Part shown: piece after piece, positions 55,864 to 63,135 of the stretch | Layout of the letters: each line of letters opens with the position of its first letter | Numbering within the stretch: the stretch's first letter is position 1 | DNA from: Pegethrix bostrychoides GSE-TBD4-15B | GTDB lineage: Bacteria; Cyanobacteriota; Cyanobacteriia; Elainellales; Elainellaceae | DNA: 64,000 nucleotides | Direction: 5' to 3' | NCBI GenBank assembly: GCA_019359155.1 | Contig: JAHHHV010000071.1 | Coordinates: forward strand, 81,456-145,455 | Notes under the pieces: generated by a model | The model's input: only the letters and a program-made list of their open reading frames with translations | Databases searched by the model: none | What the model was told of the DNA's origin: nothing | Translations under genes and position numbers: made by a program

Positions 55864-58191
55864 ATGGCGAAACCATCCCTGCGAGATAACCAGCTTGAAC
55901 CTACCCAATCAAAGCCTGCTAAACGCTGGCTGAAGCTGCCCATGCGGCAGCCTACGGCTAAGATGCAGTCCAATCTCCAGCCCAATATGCAGGTGGAAGG
56001 CTTCAGCGAATCAGCAGCGTCAGCCGTCGAGCGCGATCCCGTGCTCAAGCCGCCAGTCAATCCGCCAGCGGCCAATCCCCCAGCCGCCCAGCCAGCTGCC
56101 AATCCCCTAGCCAATCAGCGTTGGCACTGGCCGCTGGTTTGGTTCTCCGCTTTTGCTGTTTTAGGCGGCATGGGCACCGCTGCGCTCGTCTGGCTGGTGA
56201 GTCTGCCGCCCCAGGTCAACTGCAAGCATCCAGAACAGCTATCTCTGGATATGGAGCGACTCTACTGCGCTCAGGAGGCAGCCCAGTCTGGTGAGATGGC
56301 CAAGCTGATTGCTGGAATCGATCTGCTGAAGCAGTGGCCAGACGACCACCCGCTGCATGGCGAAGCACAGCGCCTGATCACAGAGTGGTCAGATCAAGTC
56401 TTGACGATTTCGACCCAGCGCGTGGTGCGAGGCGATCTCAAAGGCGCAGAGGCGGCCCTCAGTCACCTTCCCAGCACAACCCCAATCTATCAAGATGCCC
56501 AGAAGGCGCTGGGGCGCTGGCGTAAATATTCACAGCGGGCAACCAACCTGAACGCCAAGGCACAGGAGGCCCTGAAGCAAAAAGACTGGAACGCTGTCTC
56601 AGACTATATCGTGCTGCTGGCTGCCTTCGAGCGGGACTATTGGGAACTGGAGCACGGGGCTGATGCTTTGGCGCAGCGGCTCGGCGTTGAGAAGCAGGCT
56701 TGGCAAACGCTCAGCCGCGTCCAAAAAATGGCCATCAACGCTCAGCAGATGGGAGCAGCCATTTCGCTAGCTCAGCAGATACCCAGCCAGACTTATGCGG
56801 CAGCAGCAGCCAAAGATAGCCTCAGGCAATGGAGCCGGAAGCTGGTAGAAGCGGGCAATCAAAAGTGGATCAAGGGCGATCGCTTGGGAGCAATTGCGAC
56901 GCTGCGCCTTGATCCAAAGGTGGTCAGTCAGCCGGAAATCGAAGATCTCTACCGATTTAGCCATGCTTACAGGCTTGCCAATCCGGCACTCTCAGACCGC
57001 TGGCTGCCGACAGCAGGCAACATGATTAATCTAGCTGAAGCGATTGCAGCTATGGATCATGTCAAGCCAGATAGCCCATTTCGCAATCAGGCACAGCTGC
57101 TTAAAAAGAGCTGGCAAGCGCAGATGGATAATTTGATCCAGCTCAAATATGCCAGCGCCACGGCGAGATTTGAGCATCCGGCCATGCTGGGGCTAGCCGT
57201 GCAGCAGGCTCAGCAGATCTCTGCCCAAGCACCTCGCCGCTTGCAGGCTCAAACGCTGATTGCTCACTGGCAGCAGGAAGCCCAGCGCGTTGAGGATCAG
57301 CCGATTGTCAATCGAGCCATGCGGCTGGCTAAAGGCGGCACGATCGAGTCGTTTAAGGCCGCTATTGCAGCAGCCAGCCAGATTCCGCTAGGCCGCGCCC
57401 TGCGTCAGCAGTCCCAGACTTTGATTGCCAGCTGGCGTGTTCAAATTCAGACGCTCGAAGATCGGCCTAAGCTAGAGCAGGCTACCGACTTGGCGCAGCA
57501 GGGCAAGCTGGAGCAAGCCATCCAGACCGCCAGCCAGATTGGTGCAGGCCGCGCCCTCTACCGGAACGCCCAAAACGCAATTGCCGACTGGCGCTACCAG
57601 CAGGTGGTGGACATCCAGACGGCCCAAGACCAGCCCATCTTGGATCAGGCGATGGCGCAGGCGGCCTCAGGTCAGCTCAGCGCGGCGATTCGCACGGCAT
57701 CTCGAATTGGCTCCGGGCGCGCTCTTTCCAGCCGCGCCCAGAGTTCGATCCGGCAGTGGGAAACCCAGCTGAATCCGCCCCAGCCCTCGCCCCAGCCTGA
57801 ACCGTCCGACAACAGCCTGTTTGGAGAACCGACTGGACTCCCTACAGATCCGTCTATAGATCCGTTTGAGAGCTACCTTTCGCCTAATGGTGCAGGCAGT
57901 GGTGCAGATAGTGGTGCAGGCAGCGACAGCCAATCAGAGCGCGGCTACAGCGATCCGCTGCCTGCTTCGCCCTCGCCTGAGACGAGAGTCTCGCCGCAAT
58001 CTCAGCCCAGCTCTAACCCCTGGCTGCCAACTGAAATTCAAACCGTGCCTGCACCGGGCACCTATCAGCCGATCAACCCGCCTTACGATCCGCCCTACAG
58101 CCCGCCACCAGATTCGGAGCGCGATCAGCCTGCCGCGCCGCCATCTGCCGATCCGCTGCCGCCCGTTGATCCATTGCCGCCTCGACCCTAG
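55864..58191 (+). CDS. Membrane-anchored helical-repeat protein, paralogue 2
   Basis: A 775-residue tandem paralogue of the preceding gene with the same order: Pro-rich cytoplasmic N-terminus, one membrane segment at about 88-112, the paired cysteines (VNCKHP, LYCAQE), helical repeats with recurrent EDQPIVNRAMRLAKGG and AQDQPILDQAM motifs, each ending RALY or RALS plus a W. The long C-terminal tail (~640-775) is Pro/Ser-rich. The conserved W-x-W-P/F start of the anchor and the repeats show descent from one ancestor by duplication. Function unknown; scaffold or envelope roles are possible. Confidence 0.75.
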   Translation: MAKPSLRDNQLEPTQSKPAKRWLKLPMRQPTAKMQSNLQPNMQVEGFSESAASAVERDPVLKPPVNPPAANPPAAQPAANPLANQRWHWPLVWFSAFAVLGGMGTAALVWLVSLPPQVNCKHPEQLSLDMERLYCAQEAAQSGEMAKLIAGIDLLKQWPDDHPLHGEAQRLITEWSDQVLTISTQRVVRGDLKGAEAALSHLPSTTPIYQDAQKALGRWRKYSQRATNLNAKAQEALKQKDWNAVSDYIVLLAAFERDYWELEHGADALAQRLGVEKQAWQTLSRVQKMAINAQQMGAAISLAQQIPSQTYAAAAAKDSLRQWSRKLVEAGNQKWIKGDRLGAIATLRLDPKVVSQPEIEDLYRFSHAYRLANPALSDRWLPTAGNMINLAEAIAAMDHVKPDSPFRNQAQLLKKSWQAQMDNLIQLKYASATARFEHPAMLGLAVQQAQQISAQAPRRLQAQTLIAHWQQEAQRVEDQPIVNRAMRLAKGGTIESFKAAIAAASQIPLGRALRQQSQTLIASWRVQIQTLEDRPKLEQATDLAQQGKLEQAIQTASQIGAGRALYRNAQNAIADWRYQQVVDIQTAQDQPILDQAMAQAASGQLSAAIRTASRIGSGRALSSRAQSSIRQWETQLNPPQPSPQPEPSDNSLFGEPTGLPTDPSIDPFESYLSPNGAGSGADSGAGSDSQSERGYSDPLPASPSPETRVSPQSQPSSNPWLPTEIQTVPAPGTYQPINPPYDPPYSPPPDSERDQPAAPPSADPLPPVDPLPPRP

Positions 58192-58286
58192 ATTGATCTA
58201 AGATTTGGGGCTGCAATTTTGGCTCATCATCATACTATGGGGTGTCAAGGACAGTTCTTTCGTCTCTTTTGCACCCTGTCACTGCT

Positions 58287-60170
58287 ATGAGTGTTTCGTT
58301 GCCTCCAGACTTGCGGCTGCTGCTGATTGACGAAGATCCGCTGTTTCGGCTAGGGATGAGCGTTTGGCTGAATCAATCGCCCGACATTTCGCTGGTGGCA
58401 GAGGTGGAAAGCGGTGAAGCAGCCCTAGAACTGCTCGATCGGCAGTTTGGGGCGAGCGCGGCTGCTTTGGAACGCAGCCAGCCAGTGAATCTCGTTCTGC
58501 TGGATGTCGGGTTAGGGCGGCTGAATCCCAGTCAGATTCAGGGGCTGAACCTCTGCCGTCTGCTCAAGTCTCGCTATCCGGCTCTGCCAATTCTATGCCT
58601 GAGCGCTGCCCCAGAGCCCGTGATCTTGGCGGCGGCGCGGCAGTCGGGAGCAGATGGCTACTGCGCTAAAAGTCTGGAGCCAGCTGAACTTGCCGCAGCT
58701 ATACGACGGATTGCAGCGGGACAATCTGACTGGGACATCAGCTGGCAGAATGCTCAGGCACCGACGGCTGCATCGACGGCAGCTCGGCCTGTTTTCAGCC
58801 AATCTGCCCGTCTGCGGCTCGCGCCATTCCGTCGCAGGCTGAGACTGTCCGGCATTCAGCAAATTGAAGCAGTACTGAGTGACGTGAATGCTGAACTCCA
58901 AAACCTTGATCTGTCGCTGCTGGATCGGGCCGTTCTAGCAGGCAAATCGCGAGAGCTACGCGCCGCCCGCTGGCTGGTTCAGGGGTTGCTGGCCACGCCG
59001 AGTCTGGAAGCTGAGCCGTCTGTTCGTCCGCCTGCTGCCGTCTCAGCGCCCGTCACTCAGCCATCGGGTCGCCAGTCTAGTCAGCCGTCTGGTCAACAGT
59101 CTGGTCAGCAGCCTAGACAGACCGATCTACCTGAACCGGGGCAGCTCGTCCGCGCTAGCGCCAACAGGATTGTGGAAGTCCAGCAGTCCCCAGACAAAGT
59201 GCAGGAACTCGCCTTTGATGCGCTGATCACCAAGCTCCAGGCTGGACTGAGCAATCTGACCGAGCTGCCGCTGGAGATTGATATCCTGCGCGAAGACAAA
59301 AAACGTGAGCTGCTCTACCTGGCCGTTCGCAAGCTTGAGGATCTGCTCAGCGAACTGCGTTACTCGCAGCTTGAACCCAGCCAGCTGCCCGACAAACGCG
59401 ATCTGATTTTGCTGGATCTCTGGCAGGCGATGCTGATCGATTTTTTTGGCAAGTACTATACGGTGCGGCTGAGAACCTACAGCGGCGAGACGGATGTTGA
59501 AGTCATCGAAGTGCTGCTGCGCGATGCGGTGGTTGTGCAGGCTGAGATTCTCACCAAAATTCCGGGCGTGATTGAAGTGCTACAGCATTTGCTGTTTCGG
59601 ATCCCGCTTTCGGTTGACAGTCAAGCTTATGCCTCGGGCAATCCTGAGTCCTTGGCTCGCGCCGAGCTGCTGCTGGAGAATCTGGTGATTCAGCTTGCCA
59701 ACGCTGTCATGCAACCCTTGCTGAACCATTTTGCCAACGTTGAGACGATTAAAACCAGCTTCTACGATCGCCGCTTGCTTTCCAGCCGCGAGATCGAACG
59801 GTTTCGCAACAATCTATCCTGGCGCTATCGGCTAGAGCGGCTCTACCGCGAACCTAAAAACATTTTTGAAAGCCAGTATCGGCTGTTCACGCTGACCGGA
59901 CGTGGGATTCGCCAGACGCTGATCTACGCGCCGCGCACCACCGAACTCTCTAGTCTGACGGGCTTGCCCTATGCCGTGACACTGGTGCTCGAAACCCGTG
60001 ATGCCGTTGCTCCCCGGCTGCGCTCGGTGCTGTCGTTTATGGGCAACAGCTTTGTCTATGTGCTGACAGAGCTGGTGGGGCGCGGCATTGGGCTGGTGGG
60101 CAAAGGCGTTTTGAAAGGGCTGGGCAACGTCTGGCAAGATACCCGCACCGGACGCGACCGCCAGCGCTAG
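58287..60170 (+). CDS. Response-regulator receiver domain fused to DUF3685
   Basis: A 627-residue protein from ATG 58287. Residues ~8-125 form a REC domain: acidic pocket LLIDEDPLF near 11, phospho-acceptor aspartate in LVLLDVGLG near 73, and the lysine in GYCAKSLEP near 132. The output region is not DNA-binding: it is the ~400-residue DUF3685 domain known from cyanobacteria and plastids, containing FDALITKLQAGLSNL and LREDKKRELLYLAVRKLEDLL, and ending RGIGLVGKGVLKGLGNVWQDT. A Ser/Gln linker near 255-290 carries SGQQSGQQ repeats. A GTG start at 58242 is possible. No histidine kinase is adjacent. Confidence 0.82.
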   Translation: MSVSLPPDLRLLLIDEDPLFRLGMSVWLNQSPDISLVAEVESGEAALELLDRQFGASAAALERSQPVNLVLLDVGLGRLNPSQIQGLNLCRLLKSRYPALPILCLSAAPEPVILAAARQSGADGYCAKSLEPAELAAAIRRIAAGQSDWDISWQNAQAPTAASTAARPVFSQSARLRLAPFRRRLRLSGIQQIEAVLSDVNAELQNLDLSLLDRAVLAGKSRELRAARWLVQGLLATPSLEAEPSVRPPAAVSAPVTQPSGRQSSQPSGQQSGQQPRQTDLPEPGQLVRASANRIVEVQQSPDKVQELAFDALITKLQAGLSNLTELPLEIDILREDKKRELLYLAVRKLEDLLSELRYSQLEPSQLPDKRDLILLDLWQAMLIDFFGKYYTVRLRTYSGETDVEVIEVLLRDAVVVQAEILTKIPGVIEVLQHLLFRIPLSVDSQAYASGNPESLARAELLLENLVIQLANAVMQPLLNHFANVETIKTSFYDRRLLSSREIERFRNNLSWRYRLERLYREPKNIFESQYRLFTLTGRGIRQTLIYAPRTTELSSLTGLPYAVTLVLETRDAVAPRLRSVLSFMGNSFVYVLTELVGRGIGLVGKGVLKGLGNVWQDTRTGRDRQR

Positions 60171-60261
60171 CCTTCCAGGGTGAGCAAAAATCAACTATGG
60201 TGGATAGCTGGTAGCGATGCGATTTGTGATGCGATTTGTGACAGGGAAGGTAACAGGGAAA

Positions 60262-60879
60262 ATGAACCGAACAGAACTAGGCAGTCATCGGATGAAACGA
60301 ATTAAGCAAGGATTTTCCCGAATGCTGAGTGGCCTGCTGCTCGCCCTGCTGCTCGGCATCACTCTGCTGGGGGGCGCATCGCCTGCGCTGGCGGGACTCA
60401 CCGACGACCACTTTGATGGCAATATCTTTCCGCTCTATGCCGGAAACGGCTCGCTTGTGCCGCCTAAGGTGAGCATGACTGAGTCGCGCCAGCGAGGACG
60501 CCCAACGCTGCTGTTTTTCTACATCGACGACAGCAGCGACTGCAAAAGCTACGCCACCATCATTTCGCGGCTGGATGAACCTTACGGCTGGGCGGCTGAT
60601 TTTATCGCGGTCAGCGTCGATATGATTCCAGAAAAGGCCAGCTATGATCCCAATGAACCGGGCTACTACTACAAAGGCTACGTGCCGCAGACGGTGATTC
60701 TGGATCGCGCTGGCAAGGTGATGCTGGATGCCACGGGATCGGTTGCCTATGAGCAGCTTGACGATGTGTTTCGCGAAGCCTTTGACCTGCTGCCGCGCTC
60801 TGAGTCTGTTGAGCTAAAGCGCCGTCAGCTCAACGAGGTCAGCACTGAGCTAGTGGAAGAGCCGAGCCGCTCTAAGTAA
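60262..60879 (+). CDS. Thioredoxin-like thylakoid protein (photosystem I accumulation factor type)
   Basis: From ATG 60262 a 205-residue protein with a long signal/membrane segment ending PALAGLTDDHFDGNIFPLYAGNG. A thioredoxin-like fold follows: PTLLFFYIDDSSDCKSYATIISRLD, then VDMIPEKASYDPNEPGYYYKGYVPQTVILDRAGKVMLDATG. The usual CxxC is reduced to a single cysteine (SSDCKS), as in the cyanobacterial family named thylakoid membrane photosystem I accumulation factor; the name is recalled, not verified. The start is uncertain among Met codons at 60217, 60229, 60262 and 60292. Confidence 0.75.
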   Translation: MNRTELGSHRMKRIKQGFSRMLSGLLLALLLGITLLGGASPALAGLTDDHFDGNIFPLYAGNGSLVPPKVSMTESRQRGRPTLLFFYIDDSSDCKSYATIISRLDEPYGWAADFIAVSVDMIPEKASYDPNEPGYYYKGYVPQTVILDRAGKVMLDATGSVAYEQLDDVFREAFDLLPRSESVELKRRQLNEVSTELVEEPSRSK

Positions 60880-60950
60880 ATTGAACCAACAGGTAAATTG
60901 AACCAACAGGTAAATCTAATCCCGTAAAAACTCGCTGAAAAATCAGCTTG

Positions 60951-60987
60951 AAAAAGGCGCAGGGTAGAATGCTCCCTGCGCCTTTTT
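60951..60987. terminator. Perfect bidirectional terminator
   Basis: AAAAAGGCGCAGGG, 9-nt loop, CCCTGCGCCTTTTT: a 14-bp uninterrupted stem with T-runs on both strands. It lies between the plus-strand thioredoxin-like gene and the convergent minus-strand petN unit and should end both transcripts. Confidence 0.92.
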
Positions 60988-61003
60988 CAGAAATTCCAGC
61001 GCT

Positions 61004-61153
61004 TTACCGCTTACGATTCTCCCGGTTTTCGCGCTCGATGCGCCGCCGATCTCGCCATTCAACGGTGGTCAGGTAGGCCACACCGCCAGTGACGGCGATT
61101 AGCAGACCCACGGCCAGCATCGATAAAATAGTCAGGTAGGTACTTTCAGCCAT
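61004..61153 (-). CDS. 49-residue single-helix membrane protein downstream of petN
   Basis: Minus strand, ATG at 61153 to TAA at 61004. The product starts MAESTYLTILSMLAVGLL, has one membrane helix (about residues 7-31) and a strongly charged tail (EWRDRRRIERENRENRKR). It lies 27 bp after petN, on the same strand and before a shared terminator, so the two are probably cotranscribed. I do not know a name for it; it looks like a conserved thylakoid small protein of the kind associated with photosynthetic complexes. Confidence 0.72.
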   Translation of the reverse strand: MAESTYLTILSMLAVGLLIAVTGGVAYLTTVEWRDRRRIERENRENRKR

Positions 61154-61180
61154 AGCAACTTCTGGGGGGCTACTGAACGG

Positions 61181-61270
61181 TTAGAAGCCGTTGCGACCCC
61201 AAATGACCATCGCAATTGAGAAGGTGAAAACCGACAGCAGTGAAACCCAGCCCAGCGTCAAGATATCCAT
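61181..61270 (-). CDS. petN: Cytochrome b6-f complex subunit PetN
   Basis: Minus strand, 29 residues: starts [15 protein letters not shown], ends [11 protein letters not shown]. This is the full-length PetN (subunit VIII), a single transmembrane helix required for stability of the cytochrome b6f complex in thylakoids. Too short for ordinary gene finders but unmistakable. It is divergent from the TonB gene (158 bp). Confidence 0.95.
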   Translation of the reverse strand: MDILTLGWVSLLSVFTFSIAMVIWGRNGF

Positions 61271-61400
61271 AGTTCGCTAACTTCGTAAAAACGACCATAC
61301 TTGAGAATTGTGATAAGTTTCATCATAATCCAAAGCGGCGGCTGTTTGTAGAGGCTTGTTTTTGGCCGCCGCAGTGCCGCGCCGGAGTTCTGAACATTCC

Positions 61401-61432
61401 ATGAGCCGCATTCCATGAGCCGCATTCCATGA
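61401..61432 (+). promoter_or_regulatory. Two coupled five-codon mini-ORFs in the tonB leader
   Basis: A 14-bp unit CATTCCATGAGCCG is present three times. The ATGs are at 61401, 61415 and 61429. The first two each read MSRIP and then TGA overlapping the next ATG as ATGA; the third is the tonB start. Translational coupling is possible; see findings. Confidence 0.6.
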
Positions 61433-62457
61433 GCCGAGTTCAAATCTACCGCGCTGAGCTTGCCCACCGTCAGAGCCATCGACTCTGGGGGTATTTGGGT
61501 TTGGCGGTCGGGCTGCATTTGCTGGGCGCTGCAACCGTAGCGTTCTGGCAGCCGTTGCTGCTGAAGCCACAGGTGGCCGATCCTACGCCGTTAGAGTTTG
61601 TCTACGTTGATCCGCAAACTCCGCGCAAACCGCCTTCCAACTCGCCCAGGCAGGCTCAGACGAACTCTACCGCAGGCGGCACTCGCAATCCAGATCGCCC
61701 GGTTCAGTCTGCGCCGCGTCCAGACTCGCCTTCAAATCTGCCTCTAAACTCGCCTCCAAACTCGTCCTTAAACTCGCCTGCGGTGCGTTCAGCGCCTTCG
61801 CAGTCGGCGGCTCAGCCTGCATCGCCTGTCCCGGCTCCGGCTCCGGCTCCGGCTCCAGCTCCACCCACAGCAGAGTCTCAGCCCTCTACAGCCATTGCGC
61901 GCTCGACTCGCCCTGTTCCGCAGCCTTTGCCGAGTCTGGCTGCTCCCAGTCCGGCTACTTCCAGTCCGGCTACTTCCAGTCCGGCTCGTCCTGCCCCTCG
62001 TCGAGCTGTCTCTAATTCGGCCTCTAATTCGGCTGCTCCCAATGCGGCTGCGGCAGGCGGTGCGACTCAGCTTGGCAACCACTCTGTTTCGCTGGAACGC
62101 GGGGGTGCAGCGCCGCTTAACCCTGATCGCACGGCGATTGGGGCGGGCATAGACGCAGCGCAGGATGACGTTTGGGGTGGGTACTTGGCGATCTTAAATC
62201 GCTCGGTTGAGCTTAACTGGTCGCAGGTGTCGGTGAGCGCAACTAGCCGCACTCGCGTTCAGTTTCGGGTGGATCGTCAGGGTCAGCTGGTTGCGCTGCA
62301 AGTGCTGGAGCGCTCTGGCAACGAGGTTGCTGATCAGGCGGCGCTTCGGGCGGTTCGCGCTGCTGCACCCTTTGCGCCGCTGCCGCAGAACGCCCCCGAA
62401 GATCTGCTGATCGTCAACTTTACCTTCACGCAATGGCTGAATCCGGGTGCGCCTTAG
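61429..62457 (+). CDS. tonB: Energy transducer TonB-family protein
   Basis: A 342-residue envelope-spanning protein that would carry energy from ExbB/ExbD to outer-membrane receptors. It has a short cytoplasmic N-terminus, one membrane helix near residues 20-42, then a Pro/Ser/Ala-rich spacer (~55-220; APAPAPAPAPP, SPATSSPATSSPA). The C-terminal domain near 245-340 is TonB-like: YLAILNRSVELNW, VQFRVDRQGQLVALQVLERSGNEVADQAALRAVRAAAPFAPLP. exbD is 54 kb away at 6824. The start at 61429 is the third of three repeated ATGs. Confidence 0.85.
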   Translation: MSRVQIYRAELAHRQSHRLWGYLGLAVGLHLLGAATVAFWQPLLLKPQVADPTPLEFVYVDPQTPRKPPSNSPRQAQTNSTAGGTRNPDRPVQSAPRPDSPSNLPLNSPPNSSLNSPAVRSAPSQSAAQPASPVPAPAPAPAPAPPTAESQPSTAIARSTRPVPQPLPSLAAPSPATSSPATSSPARPAPRRAVSNSASNSAAPNAAAAGGATQLGNHSVSLERGGAAPLNPDRTAIGAGIDAAQDDVWGGYLAILNRSVELNWSQVSVSATSRTRVQFRVDRQGQLVALQVLERSGNEVADQAALRAVRAAAPFAPLPQNAPEDLLIVNFTFTQWLNPGAP

Positions 62458-62495
62458 CTTCTGTGAGCGGTTTGGCGGCTGGGTTATGTTGAGCG

Positions 62496-62632
62496 GATCC
62501 CCCTAGCCCCCTTAAAAGGGGGAACTGGAGTTAGAAGGAGTTAGAAGCGGTTTGGAGTCCCCCTTTTTCTAGGCGTAGCCTTCCCGAAGGGTAGGGGGAT
62601 TAGCGCCTGCGGCAAGCAAGAAAAGGGGGATC
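62496..62632. repeat. MITE-like palindromic repeat element
   Basis: Bounded by GATCCCCC (62496-62503) and GGGGGATC (62625-62632). Inside are CCCCCTTAAAAGGGGG, TCCCCCTTTTTCTAGGCGTAG, and a CCTTC-CC-GAAGG hairpin next to GTAGGGGGATT. The TAGGCGTAGCC-type core resembles small dispersed repeats common in cyanobacteria. It carries no gene and sits 39 bp after tonB. Confidence 0.65.
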
Positions 62633-62637
62633 GGGAT

Positions 62638-62838
62638 TTACCGCATCAGCAGCGCCATGTATTTGCCGGGTGCGAGGGGTGCGGGAATGAGCGGACTAAA
62701 CTGGCTGCGGTCGAGGATGACTTGCTTGACCTGAAACTCGTTGATTGTGTGGATGATCTGCTCTCTGCTGCCGACTAGCCAGATTTGCAAACTATCGCTA
62801 TGCGGATTTTGCAGCAGTTCGTTGAACTCTGTAGACAT
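62638..62838 (-). CDS. Small conserved hypothetical protein
   Basis: A 66-residue protein from ATG 62838, chosen because GAGG lies 8 nt upstream; the frame is open 17 codons further. The sequence SLQIWLVGSREQIIHTINEFQVKQVILDRSQFSPLIPAPLAPGKYMALL looks like a compact alpha/beta protein and resembles short cyanobacterial hypothetical proteins. No function can be assigned. It is downstream of the TPR gene on the same strand. Confidence 0.6.
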   Translation of the reverse strand: MSTEFNELLQNPHSDSLQIWLVGSREQIIHTINEFQVKQVILDRSQFSPLIPAPLAPGKYMALLMR

Positions 62839-63135
62839 GGATTTGGCCTCATTTTTGTAGGTTGGAGGGCTTGAAGCAGCGGGATTCACTCAACCACTTT
62901 CATGAACAAGGTGTGCGAAAATCGACACAGCCTAGCCCCGTGATGCCCTCACGGAGTTAAGTTAGCTGGCTAGTTGTGTTGGAAGCACTTCTAGTCAGCG
63001 ACCTCGCCTCAAGCCCAGGTTGCACTGGCGTTTGACCACCAGTTGGAAAAGCATAGGGCAAAACTAGGGTTTGCACAAGCGTAAATTTGAAAAACTGCAA
63101 CCAAATTTTGAGCGCTCACGACCACTGCCCGCCGA

